A DNA stretch of 64,000 nucleotides from positions 1-64,000 of IMG/VR virus record IMGVR_UViG_3300005578_000001; one strand, given 5' to 3'. Under the pieces are notes generated by a model that was not told where the DNA came from, made no database searches, and worked only from the letters and a program-made list of their open reading frames with translations. Below are positions 17,889 to 25,054 of this stretch, piece by piece (position 1 is the stretch's first letter; every line of letters begins with the position of its first letter). Source of the stretch: a virus. The translations under genes and the position numbers were made by a program.

Positions 17889-18143
17889 ATGCCGCTAACC
17901 TTCAAGTTTGACCCTGAACAGCTAGATAGGCTAATTAGCTCGATCGATAACTTATCTACCAACCTCGCCAAGTGGCAAGCTGGACAAACTGTCGCTATCG
18001 AGCAAGGCTTTGCCAGCCTCGTCTCAACCCTCGGCGGCGACATGAGCGAGGAAGTACAACAACGCATCGACGCGATCGCCAATTCCGTTAAGTCCGTCAA
18101 GGACAAATTGCAAACATCCGTAGATTCACAAAAGGAGACTTAG
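17889..18143 (+). CDS. Coiled-coil hypothetical protein
   Basis: 84 aa from the second ATG, which is better placed after AGAGGA than the ATG at 17883. Nearly all helical with heptad-like Leu/Ile (LDRLISSIDNLSTNLAKW, IDAIANSVKSVKDKL). It is one of three short coiled-coil genes in a row. Confidence 0.65.
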   Translation: MPLTFKFDPEQLDRLISSIDNLSTNLAKWQAGQTVAIEQGFASLVSTLGGDMSEEVQQRIDAIANSVKSVKDKLQTSVDSQKET

Positions 18144-18149
18144 ACCACA

Positions 18150-18383
18150 ATGCCAGCAGATTTTACGACACTTGACACCGAAGTGGGAGAACTAACTTCC
18201 GTAGCTGATTCTGCCGTTGCGCTCATGGACGGCTTTGACCAACGATTGAAGGATGCAATCGCCGCCGACAACCTCAGCGACAACACGAACGTAGCGCGAC
18301 TCTCGGCTGACTTCAGCGCCCAGAAGCAGAAGCTGGCTGACGCGGTGACACGCAATACGCCAGCCGCGCCGACTGAGGGCTAG
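18150..18383 (+). CDS. Coiled-coil hypothetical protein
   Basis: 77 aa, helical, acidic, with a Pro/Ala-rich tail (TRNTPAAPTEG). Small proteins with this layout are frequent near phage lysis genes. The function is unknown. AAGGAGA lies 11 nt upstream. Confidence 0.65.
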   Translation: MPADFTTLDTEVGELTSVADSAVALMDGFDQRLKDAIAADNLSDNTNVARLSADFSAQKQKLADAVTRNTPAAPTEG

Positions 18384-18402
18384 TTTGCTCGTCCTCCAAT
18401 GA

Positions 18403-18756
18403 ATGCCCGACGAATCTCAGGAGCAACTAATTGGACTTGTCACTCGCGGACTGGCCTCAATCCAAGACCAGCTCCGCGAACGTGACACGCGCTATAACAC
18501 GATGTCCGAGTCGATGATCGGGCTCAAGTTCCAAGTTGAGGTGATGAGTAAGACGCTGAGTAAGCTGGAAGGAGACATTGTCAAGAACTCCACCGATCGG
18601 CTCACCATGCGCGTAGAAGCGCTGGAGAAGTCCGACACTGAGCACAGACGCAAACAGGATGAGAACGTTAAATGGATCAAAGGACTGGCAGCCAGTGTAA
18701 TCATGCTCCTGCTTGGCGTGCTCTTCAACTTCATTCGGATCAGCTTGAAGCAATGA
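18403..18756 (+). CDS. Coiled-coil protein with C-terminal membrane segment
   Basis: 117 aa. Residues 20-90 are a long coiled coil. Residues ~93-112 (GLAASVIMLLLGVLFNFI) are a membrane segment near the C-terminus. This topology is found in hemolysin-XhlA-like lysis proteins and spanin-like parts, so a lysis role is plausible. It is coupled to the PAS gene by ATGA. Confidence 0.65.
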   Translation: MPDESQEQLIGLVTRGLASIQDQLRERDTRYNTMSESMIGLKFQVEVMSKTLSKLEGDIVKNSTDRLTMRVEALEKSDTEHRRKQDENVKWIKGLAASVIMLLLGVLFNFIRISLKQ

Positions 18757-19187
18757 GCGATGATCTTGATAAACTGGTGGCGGTGGTGGACGAACTGGAT
18801 CCAAATACTCTCACCACCAAAGACAGGGAAGAGATTCTCAGGTGGGGCGCGGATAAAATCGGCTTCGTGTTAGTAGATGTAGATGAGCAAAAGATCCTAC
18901 ACGGTACATCAGGAGCAGAGAGTCTCTTTGGCTATGTTACCGACGAGATGACGGACCTGCCACTTATCGAGCTCGTTCCCGAAGGGCTACGGGCCGCGCA
19001 TGTCAAGCACGTGGAGAAATTCGGGGAAGCTATGCAGACGCGCAGCATGGGCCGTCGAGATATGGTGCTGATGGGCCGGGAACGAGATGGCTCAACTTTC
19101 CCGGTAGAGATTAGCCTTTACCCGCGCAAGTTTGGAAAACGAAGACTGTGTCTTGCTAATGTGGTGAGGCTGAGCAAGGAAGTCTAA
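18753..19187 (+). CDS. PAS-domain protein
   Basis: 144 aa. Residues ~28-140 form a single PAS domain: ADKIGFVLVDVDEQKILHGTSGAESLFGY, then LPLIELVPEGLRAAHVKHVEKF, ERDGSTFPVEISL and a final LCLANV strand. No kinase, cyclase or output domain is attached. PAS domains sense ligands or redox state or mediate dimerisation. It overlaps the preceding membrane coiled-coil gene by 4 nt, so the two are probably co-translated. Some overlap with cellular signalling proteins suggests capture from a host. Confidence 0.8.
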   Translation: MSDDLDKLVAVVDELDPNTLTTKDREEILRWGADKIGFVLVDVDEQKILHGTSGAESLFGYVTDEMTDLPLIELVPEGLRAAHVKHVEKFGEAMQTRSMGRRDMVLMGRERDGSTFPVEISLYPRKFGKRRLCLANVVRLSKEV

Positions 19188-19285
19188 CACCCCCAAATGA
19201 ATCGCAACCGTGATAACTTCGCAAGATCCAAGTGGTACACACCCATGCGTACTACGATCTAATTAAAAGGGAAACAAGGATAAAA

Positions 19286-19456
19286 ATGTCAAGCAATCGC
19301 CCAGACCAGAAACCAGTTGATGCGCCGCCGCAGGATAAGCCAGTTGAGCCACAGACACCGCAGCCGAAAGGGCCACCTGTACGCCCTCGTGACGGAGAAG
19401 ATCCGCCTCCTGATTTTGGGGTTCCGGTTGGGCCGGGCAAGGGCGGCGGTGGTTAA
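19286..19456 (+). CDS. Proline-rich small protein
   Basis: 56 aa starting MSSNRPDQ, ATG 5 nt after AAGGA. Low-complexity Pro/Gln/Gly sequence (PQDKPVEPQTPQPKGPPVRP ... GPGKGGGG), likely unstructured. Its TAA stop lies inside a TTAA shared with the stop of the antisense endonuclease. Confidence 0.6.
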   Translation: MSSNRPDQKPVDAPPQDKPVEPQTPQPKGPPVRPRDGEDPPPDFGVPVGPGKGGGG

Positions 19457-20049
19457 GCTGGTAGAAATTGACCGTTCGCTGCGCGGCGCTTGAAGTGGCT
19501 ACTATTCTCATATTGCTCTTGAATGGTAGCCCACCGCGTATTTAGCGGCCAACTCTTTTCAAGGCACTGCCTACACTCACCACAGGAATAGTTGCCGTCA
19601 TTGTTGATGCGGTCAACAGAGTGCTTGATAGAAGGTTTGAGACCCATTATTCGTAGGAAATTGGTGAACTCTTGAAACCCTTCGCACATTACAATCCCGC
19701 GCCCTCCGTAACGATGCCATCCCGGATAGTAGTTTGGGTTACTTGTCCGCTGTTTAGCGTGATCCCAGCTTCGGTATTCAGGCGAGTGACCATTCTTGAC
19801 GCGATTGTGCCCATGCTTAAACCACTGCTGCGTCGTTTGCTCAACTCTCCAGCAACCACAAGACTTACTTCCGTTTCGCTCCAGCGTCCGGATGTTTACC
19901 GCGCGCCATTCACCGCAGTCACAACGACAGATCCAATAAAAGGCGTTGCCTTTACGAGACTCTTGGCGCGAATAAGCAAAACAGAATACCGTCCAGCGTT
20001 CGTATCGCTTTCCTTCGTAGCCGTTGATATACTTGGACAATCTAGGCAT
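19453..20049 (-). CDS. HNH-like mobile endonuclease, antisense
   Basis: 198 aa. A four-Cys zinc site (CRCDCGEW ... KSCGC) is followed by a HGHNR segment, a WDHAKQRTSNPNYYPGWHRYGGRGI block and SVDRINNDGNYSCGECRQC ... NTRWAT. This order is that of phage HNH/His-Me-finger homing-type nucleases. It is the only leftward gene between 12.9 and 21 kb, and its stop codon overlaps the upstream gene's stop in TTAA, as with the gene at 2539. Confidence 0.8.
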   Translation of the reverse strand: MPRLSKYINGYEGKRYERWTVFCFAYSRQESRKGNAFYWICRCDCGEWRAVNIRTLERNGSKSCGCWRVEQTTQQWFKHGHNRVKNGHSPEYRSWDHAKQRTSNPNYYPGWHRYGGRGIVMCEGFQEFTNFLRIMGLKPSIKHSVDRINNDGNYSCGECRQCLEKSWPLNTRWATIQEQYENSSHFKRRAANGQFLPA

Positions 20050-20126
20050 CTGATAGCTCCGTTTCAGCTATTGGAATGGGATCGTCGAAGGCTGACACCT
20101 TTGACGATCTTGCCTATTGTAACATT

Positions 20127-20636
20127 ATGAGCGCTTTTCCCGCCACTGCTGCCGATGGAAAGAACGTGCTTGCCGCGGTTAACGAAGTCACGCTACTGCG
20201 AGACGTGCTAGTACGTGAGATTCGCGCGTTGGGGGCTCTGTATGTTGTTGGTAAGCGTCGGCCTATCTCTGAGCTACCAGAAGACAAGCAAATACAGATA
20301 CGGGAAGCCTATGCGAATACAGGCTGGGCCTCAGACTATTGCGTTGAGATGCAGGGGGTCTTTACCTCACAAAGACTTGCGGAAGATACCTGTAAGTCAA
20401 AAGGCGCGAACTGGTTTTATACGCGCTTGCCAATTGATTCATGCTTACCAGACGAAGTAGTATTTGGTGAATGGGCGCATCAGTTTCCCGGCTCAGACGC
20501 CACCGAGCTTTATGAAAATTTGCGGGCGGCGACAGTGGCAATGCCAGTTAGTCAATTACGACTTCTGGAAGAAGAAGCAGCGCGATTGTTGGAGATAATT
20601 AAATCGGCCCGTAGTACGACAGAGAATTCCCCGTGA
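20127..20636 (+). CDS. Hypothetical protein
   Basis: 169 aa from the ATG at 20127 (MSAFPATAADGKN); the frame continues upstream but without a good site. Helical, with one polar middle segment (YCVEMQGVFTSQRLAEDTC). No family was recognised. It may have been next to the Pro-rich gene before the endonuclease arrived. Confidence 0.6.
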   Translation: MSAFPATAADGKNVLAAVNEVTLLRDVLVREIRALGALYVVGKRRPISELPEDKQIQIREAYANTGWASDYCVEMQGVFTSQRLAEDTCKSKGANWFYTRLPIDSCLPDEVVFGEWAHQFPGSDATELYENLRAATVAMPVSQLRLLEEEAARLLEIIKSARSTTENSP

Positions 20637-20646
20637 AGACGATGCG

Positions 20647-21093
20647 ATGCAAATCTCACCTGCTCCGATCACATGGACCGAAGTGTTTCGCCTCCTCATT
20701 GCTACCTCCATCGGCTTAATTCCCTTTCTCGTAACCACTTATCGTAATAGAAAGAAGTCGGACTTAGAGAATAAGGAGATTGAGGCACGGGCTGAACTTG
20801 CTAGGGTAAACGCGCGCAGTACTGAGTTTAGAGACAACATCGCAGCAGGAGAGGGTGTAGGTAAACTATTGAGTGCCCTTATTGAGGCTGGCGATACAAT
20901 TCACGAATTACAAGGAAAGAACTTCCAATTGGAACAGGACAAGCTTGGCGAAGATATGCTGCGATTGGATCTTAAGAAGGCGATCGCTTTACTTGCTTTC
21001 CATTCGATCCCTTTCCATACCGCTGAACATCAAGACGTAAAAAAGATGGTGGAAGCCTATGAGAATCTAGCAAAGCGCCGATCGAAATCGTGA
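20647..21093 (+). CDS. N-terminally anchored coiled-coil protein
   Basis: 148 aa. A membrane segment (VFRLLIATSIGLIPFLVTTY, residues ~12-32) is followed by a basic patch and a coiled coil from residue 36 to ~100. Spanin inner-membrane subunits share this topology, but no partner was identified. It is the last rightward gene before the transposon region. Confidence 0.6.
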   Translation: MQISPAPITWTEVFRLLIATSIGLIPFLVTTYRNRKKSDLENKEIEARAELARVNARSTEFRDNIAAGEGVGKLLSALIEAGDTIHELQGKNFQLEQDKLGEDMLRLDLKKAIALLAFHSIPFHTAEHQDVKKMVEAYENLAKRRSKS

Positions 21094-21094
21094 T

Positions 21095-21126
21095 AACAAA
21101 AGAGACGCCACCCACGCAGCGCCTCT
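21095..21126 (-). terminator. Hairpin terminator for leftward transcription
   Basis: AGAGACGC (21101-21108) pairs, with one mismatch, with GCGCCTCT (21119-21126); on the minus strand it is followed by TTTGTT. A near copy with a perfect stem is at 29961-29989. It follows the last leftward gene at 21131. Confidence 0.5.
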
Positions 21127-21130
21127 CCTA

Positions 21131-21241
21131 TCAGTACGATCTACTCTTTCTCCACCGACGTAACACTTCAAATACCAGCACGCCGCCCAGCCCGCCAGCG
21201 ACGGCCATTCCGAGAATTTGCAGGAAGTCTAATAGTGTCAT
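21131..21241 (-). CDS. Small membrane protein
   Basis: 36 aa: MTLLDFLQILGMAVAGGLGG, then a hydrophobic segment and LRRWRKSRSY. A single membrane helix with a basic C-terminus. The ribosome site is weak. A terminator directly downstream supports a real transcript end. Confidence 0.45.
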   Translation of the reverse strand: MTLLDFLQILGMAVAGGLGGVLVFEVLRRWRKSRSY

Positions 21242-21609
21242 CGTAAACTGTACAAGGGTGCTCCCAAAAGGTTAGCCATTGACGCGCTACCGTGGTTTGC
21301 GACTCGGCTCAAATCCACCTTTGGTCTTTTCGCCTAGAGCCTCACAGTCTCCCATTCCGCACTACGGCCTTTATTGGTACAAACGCACCCTGTTGTTGTC
21401 GCGACAGCACGATTCCCGATTCTCCACGTGCGCCTCCCGCCGATGGGCGCGGGCATCCCCATCCACTTACGCGATTTAATCGGCCTCTTTCAGCCGACGC
21501 TGCGGGCGTGCTAATTTTTCAATCGTTTCTAGAGCACGGGCTTACACCGTGTCACTTTCTACACCATGCCGCGATCCTGAGGCTATCGAATACATTATTC
21601 ATTAACAAC
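21242..21609. other. Gene-free stretch before the transposon
   Basis: No convincing gene on either strand. Short possible stems exist (CACGG/CCGTG near 21537-21553, TCGGC/GCCGA near 21480-21498, palindrome TGTCGCGACA near 21396), but they do not form a clear series. Before the insertion it followed directly after the gene at 27864-28358 in the leftward transcript. Confidence 0.4.
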
Positions 21610-21618
21610 CAGTTTCGG
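21610..21618. repeat. Target site duplication, left copy
   Basis: CAGTTTCGG lies directly outside the left inverted repeat. An exact copy lies directly outside the right one at 27882-27890. A 9-bp duplication is the length usual for IS1-family transposition. Confidence 0.85.
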
Positions 21619-21636
21619 GGTAGTGTCCTAATCTGA
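21619..21636 (+). repeat. Left terminal inverted repeat
   Basis: 18 bp identical to the complement of 27864-27881. Two of the next three bases also match. A related copy (14 of 16) occurs inside at 22090-22105 in the same orientation. Confidence 0.85.
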
Positions 21637-21678
21637 GATTCAGACTTTATTTTATAGGCCGGGGGGAGCCAATAGTGA

Positions 21679-22068
21679 TTAGGGCGGGCAGTTACACCCG
21701 TCCTCACAGGTCCGAGTCGAAGGGTCGTATTTTGCGCAGAGCCCTTCCAGGCCATCTAAATGACATGCGCAGGGCGCCGTCCCAACCCGGGCGACAAAAC
21801 TCAACTGCTGAGCGGCCTTCTCGAGAGTGTAGCCCTCGAGAGTCCCGGTGGCTTGCAGCCACAAGCCTTTGGCTTTCGCGTCCGATTTCACGTGAATCGG
21901 TACGCGATGGTAGCCCTCAGGGATGGGCCGCGTGAAGTCAGCGTCAACCCTCAGCGCCCGTTCGACGACGACATTTGCTGCTGCATCGGCTGGCGTTCTT
22001 TGTAGTGTCGCGAAGGCCACGACACCGAAAACCGCCATTGCACATGTAATAAAAAGGATCTTTCTCAT
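21679..22068 (-). CDS. Exported cysteine-rich protein (transposon cargo)
   Basis: 129 aa, ATG 8 nt after AAGGAG. A signal peptide covers residues 1-~30 (KILFITCAMAVFGVVAFATL). The mature part is small and ends in a Cys-rich tail (CACHLDGLEGLCAKYD ... CEDGCNCPP). No family was recognised. It lies between the element's end and an internal end-like repeat, and may have been added separately. Confidence 0.65.
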   Translation of the reverse strand: MRKILFITCAMAVFGVVAFATLQRTPADAAANVVVERALRVDADFTRPIPEGYHRVPIHVKSDAKAKGLWLQATGTLEGYTLEKAAQQLSFVARVGTAPCACHLDGLEGLCAKYDPSTRTCEDGCNCPP

Positions 22069-22089
22069 CTTTATATCTCCTTGATTTGT

Positions 22090-22105
22090 GGTAGTGTTCT
22101 AATTT
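22090..22105 (+). repeat. Internal copy of the transposon end
   Basis: GGTAGTGTTCTAATTT matches the first 16 bp of the left end at 14 positions and has the same orientation. It could be an older or alternative left end 471 bp inside the element. Confidence 0.5.
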
Positions 22106-22127
22106 CCCACTTCTGCATATAGCCCCC

Positions 22128-22970
22128 TTATCGAGCGTGGAATTTATTCTCCGTGGGTGTCGGCTCGGTTGGTTGAGGTATGGTATCGGAGGGGGCGGGC
22201 GGTAACACTGGCGTCGTATTGATCCTTAACTGCTTAGGCATTTCAGCCTCCATCTCAGCTAACGCTTGCAAATGTGTATCAACTTCGGGCTTAGCTAGCT
22301 CGTAGCATTTCCACTTCGATTTCTCTTTGCTCAAACAAACTAACTGTATGTCGCCACCAACCCCTCCGGGCGAACTTCTACTCACCTCAGATAGTGTCCA
22401 AATACATGCCAACTGACCGTCCGTGAGAGTGGGTAAACCAGTAGGCCAAAAAATGCGTCGGATGAAAGCCAAGAACGGATCTGCTTGGGGCTGTCCGCTT
22501 CCGATTGCGACAAACGGCAAGTTCTCCGATACTTCCTCAGCGGCGCATTGATGCGAGAAAGTTACTAAGTGCGGCTCATCGTTAATCTCAAACGCCACGG
22601 CTGTTGAATGAGCGCACTGCATGATTGCTGCCTGTTGGCCTATCACACCAACGGTTGCTCCAGCGCGTTGCCAACAAAGCTCCGCATGTTTCCAAAATCG
22701 TTGCGTGAGGTCGGTCTTTGCGGCGGCAACTGATTTCCATTTCACCTGTTGACCATTCTGAGCTAGATACGCATCAATCTCCCCGCTATAGTCCTGCCCT
22801 AAACCGATCGGCCCAGACACGCCTATAACGATCCGATTGTTAGCGATATGTAGCTTAGTGACGGTATCTTGACTGATGGTGCTCTGGCCCATAGCCGTAG
22901 CGTAGGTGGCTTTCGAGTCCGCACCAAGCACGATTCCGTCAGAGCATTTAACGCCAACGATGAGAGTCAT
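22128..22970 (-). CDS. Proteasome-like Ntn hydrolase (transposon cargo)
   Basis: 280 aa. It starts MTLIVGVKCSDGIVLGADSKAT, the beta-type proteasome/HslV fold start. After Met removal Thr becomes residue 1 and Asp falls at 17, as in active proteasome subunits. A Lys at 39 (TVTKLHI) probably replaces the usual Lys33. GVSGPIG and GGVGGDIQLVCL further match the fold. The last ~35 residues are Pro-rich. It shares one base with the stop of the upstream gene (TAATG), so the two are coupled. Substrate and ring formation are unknown. Confidence 0.75.
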   Translation of the reverse strand: MTLIVGVKCSDGIVLGADSKATYATAMGQSTISQDTVTKLHIANNRIVIGVSGPIGLGQDYSGEIDAYLAQNGQQVKWKSVAAAKTDLTQRFWKHAELCWQRAGATVGVIGQQAAIMQCAHSTAVAFEINDEPHLVTFSHQCAAEEVSENLPFVAIGSGQPQADPFLAFIRRIFWPTGLPTLTDGQLACIWTLSEVSRSSPGGVGGDIQLVCLSKEKSKWKCYELAKPEVDTHLQALAEMEAEMPKQLRINTTPVLPPAPSDTIPQPTEPTPTENKFHAR

Positions 22971-23404
22971 TAGCCAACAAAAACGCTCTTAGCTTTATAT
23001 TGTGGGTATGCCCTATAGATAGCGGACAGCAGTTGTGCAAACGAGAGGCTTTGTACCCATTTGACGACCTTCGTAATGTAAGCCGACATCCGCTCACTAA
23101 TTTCAGTCTTGCGTACATACTCCGCAAGGTCTTGACCCGCGGACGTGATCGTATAATATGCCCAGCCCTTATTAGCCACCTGAACGCTCTGAACAAGGTC
23201 GCTGTAAATCAGAGATTCGGCGTCTTTGTACACGCGCGGATCAAATGGTCCATAATTGTAAGGAACAAACTCGTAGTAGTTATCGCCAACTTCATCCGGT
23301 AGATTCTGACCTATAAGGAATAAAACCTTTTGAAGCTGAACAGGCGATAACCCGGCTGGTCCAGCCTGATAAATCACTAATAGCGGCCAATGTCTACGAT
23401 CCAT
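22970..23404 (-). CDS. SocA/Panacea-like protein (transposon cargo)
   Basis: 144 aa from the ATG at 23404, 4 nt after GGAGGG. The layout GLSPVQLQKVLFLIGQNLP ... YYEFVPYNYGPFDPRVYKDAE ... YYTITSAGQDLAEYV resembles the SocA/Panacea (DUF4065) group, in which an antitoxin role is known for several members. I place it there on pattern only. It is the first gene of a two-gene unit with the Ntn hydrolase. Confidence 0.6.
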   Translation of the reverse strand: MDRRHWPLLVIYQAGPAGLSPVQLQKVLFLIGQNLPDEVGDNYYEFVPYNYGPFDPRVYKDAESLIYSDLVQSVQVANKGWAYYTITSAGQDLAEYVRKTEISERMSAYITKVVKWVQSLSFAQLLSAIYRAYPQYKAKSVFVG

Positions 23405-23570
23405 TACACCCTCCAATAGTTAGAGTACCGCGTGGATTTTTAAAAGTTAAGGCCGCACGCGCGGTTACGTGGCGTTGCAGGGCTGGAAAATCAGACGGAG
23501 GTATAAACAGTGTTTAAATGGCAACTGTGACCTACCCTATCATTGATACCGTCGAACAGCAAGAAAATAA

Positions 23571-23585
23571 TTTCGTAGTACGAAA
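23571..23585. promoter_or_regulatory. Palindromic operator upstream of the transposase
   Basis: TTTCGTA-G-TACGAAA, a perfect 7-1-7 palindrome just before the promoter of the transposase unit. A second, imperfect GTAGTAC site overlaps the -10 box. The ribbon-helix-helix protein of the same unit is a possible binder (inference). Confidence 0.5.
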
Positions 23586-23592
23586 ATAGTTG

Positions 23593-23621
23593 TAGACAGA
23601 TTATGGTTTCCGTAGTACAGT
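23593..23621 (+). promoter_or_regulatory. Promoter of the transposase unit
   Basis: TAGACA (23593-23598), 17 bp, TACAGT (23616-23621). The ATG follows 22 nt later with GGAGA as ribosome site. The -10 region contains GTAGTACAGTA, also present at 53249-53259. Confidence 0.55.
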
Positions 23622-23643
23622 ATTTCCACTGGAGACGGAAACA

Positions 23644-24483
23644 ATGTCTAACAACCACCTAAGCAAAGACAAACAGATTGCAGTTACGGAAGCACTAGCC
23701 GAAGGTAATTCGATCCGGTCGATAGAGAGAATGACCGGAATTCATCGTGACACGATCATGCGCTTAGGTGTTCGCGTTGGTCAAGGCTGTGCTGAATTGT
23801 TGGATCAGAAGATGCGCAACCTCGATTGCAACCGCATCGAGCTGGATGAAATTTGGGGATTTATTGGCAAGAAGGTCCGTCACCTGCGTGAAGATGACGA
23901 TCCGACATTTGGCGACGTTTGGACCTACTGCGCGATTGATGCTGAGACTAAGCTTGTGCCTTCGTACAAGGTTGCCAGCAAGCGCAATCTACCCAACACA
24001 ATCGATTTTATCAGCGACCTTAAAGCGCGGATGAACAATCGCATTCAGATCTCGTCAGATGCGATGCTCTCTTATGAAGAAGCTATCGACACGGTGTTCG
24101 GGATGGATGTCGATTATGCGCAGATTGTAAAAACCTACGGCACAGACGAAAGTAAGTACAGCACACCAGAACGTAAGTATTCCCCTTCGCGTATCACGGA
24201 CAGTGAGAAGATCTGGAAGATGGGCCAGCCCGAAGCGCGCTACGTTTCAACTAGCTACGTTGAGCGCTTGAATGCGTCTACCCGCTTGCACGTTAAGCGT
24301 CTCAATCGTCTTACGCTCGCGTTCAGTAAGAAGCTGGAAAACTTCGAGGCTGCGGTTTCCCTTCACTTCGCGGCGTACAATTTCGTGCGCACTCACAGCG
24401 CGGTGAAGATGACGCCCGCGATGGCAGCCGGAGTCACGCGTAACTTCTGGTCCTATGGCGATCTAGTCGAGGCAGTTCTATGA
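23644..24483 (+). CDS. IS1-like DDE transposase
   Basis: 279 aa. An N-terminal helix-turn-helix (SIRSIERMTGIHRDTIMRLG) precedes a DDE catalytic domain with LDEIW (Asp68), SSDAML (Asp139) and TSYVERLN (Glu207), the InsB/COG1662 layout. The following FSKKLENFEAAVSLHFAAYNFVR ... TPAMAAGV is also typical. The 9-bp target duplication fits IS1-family chemistry. The start overlaps nothing upstream; the end overlaps the next gene by 4 nt. Confidence 0.85.
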   Translation: MSNNHLSKDKQIAVTEALAEGNSIRSIERMTGIHRDTIMRLGVRVGQGCAELLDQKMRNLDCNRIELDEIWGFIGKKVRHLREDDDPTFGDVWTYCAIDAETKLVPSYKVASKRNLPNTIDFISDLKARMNNRIQISSDAMLSYEEAIDTVFGMDVDYAQIVKTYGTDESKYSTPERKYSPSRITDSEKIWKMGQPEARYVSTSYVERLNASTRLHVKRLNRLTLAFSKKLENFEAAVSLHFAAYNFVRTHSAVKMTPAMAAGVTRNFWSYGDLVEAVL

Positions 24484-24797
24484 GCGACTATATCGCAGAA
24501 ATCCAAGCGGTCTTTTTGAAGCTACACGGATGCGATGCGCAGTACGTTGAAAGCGTCCCTGTCGTCGAGGAATTTCAGGGTGAAACGATCTGGCAAGGCG
24601 ATGTAGAGGTATTCGATCTTGTGGGCCATCCGAAAGCAAAACGTGGATATGGATGGGGATATATGACAACCGATAGCGGTGGTCGGCGCTACTTCACAGT
24701 GTTGGAACTACCGCCCGTAGATTCACCACAAACGGCAGTCAAAATAGCGATAGCGTCGGAGATTAAGAATGCGAGAGAAAAGAAAAAAGGTAGGTAG
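24480..24797 (+). CDS. Hypothetical protein coupled to the transposase
   Basis: 105 aa, ATGA overlap with the transposase. Alpha/beta composition with a central GYGWGYMTTDSGGRRYFTVLELPPV beta part and a final DSPQTAVKIAIASEI helix. No family was recognised. The basic C-terminus overlaps the next gene. Confidence 0.65.
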   Translation: MSDYIAEIQAVFLKLHGCDAQYVESVPVVEEFQGETIWQGDVEVFDLVGHPKAKRGYGWGYMTTDSGGRRYFTVLELPPVDSPQTAVKIAIASEIKNAREKKKGR

Positions 24798-24948
24798 GCC
24801 AAATCTGGGCAAAGACGCGAAGAATGTAGTATTGCAGAGTCGCGTACAAGAGACTGAAAAGAAGGCCTATCAGAACGCAGCGAAGTCTGCCGGAGTAGAT
24901 CTCTCAACCTGGATTCGCCAGACCTTGAATCAGGCGATCAAGGCGTGA
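24769..24948 (+). CDS. Ribbon-helix-helix DNA-binding protein
   Basis: 59 aa. After a basic start (MREKRKKVGRPNLG), the pattern VVLQSRVQETEKKAYQNAAK then GVDLSTWIRQTLNQAI is the strand-helix-helix of MetJ/Arc/CopG-type repressors. It overlaps the previous gene by 29 nt. It may autoregulate the transposase unit through the GTAGTAC palindromes. Confidence 0.65.
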   Translation: MREKRKKVGRPNLGKDAKNVVLQSRVQETEKKAYQNAAKSAGVDLSTWIRQTLNQAIKA

Positions 24949-24964
24949 TAGCTTCTACTGGTCG

Positions 24965-25053
24965 CGGAGGACATGGGAATCGAACCCCACCGCGCGAACG
25001 GACCCTTTGGATGTAAATTCCATTTACGTGCGCCAGCACAAGGGATGTCCTCC
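24965..25053 (-). tRNA. tRNA-Ser(GGA)-like gene, degenerate
   Basis: 89 nt, the size of tRNA-Ser with its long variable arm. The acceptor stem is perfect: GGAGGAC (25047-25053) with GTCCTCC (24966-24972), and the discriminator base is G, as in tRNA-Ser. A 7-nt anticodon loop ATGGAAT gives anticodon GGA after U33. The T arm GTGGG / CCCAT encloses an 8-nt loop with TTCGATT, one base too many. The D arm is poorly formed. It may be inactive, or a tRNA-like element or former attachment sequence. Confidence 0.5.
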
Positions 25054-25054
25054 G

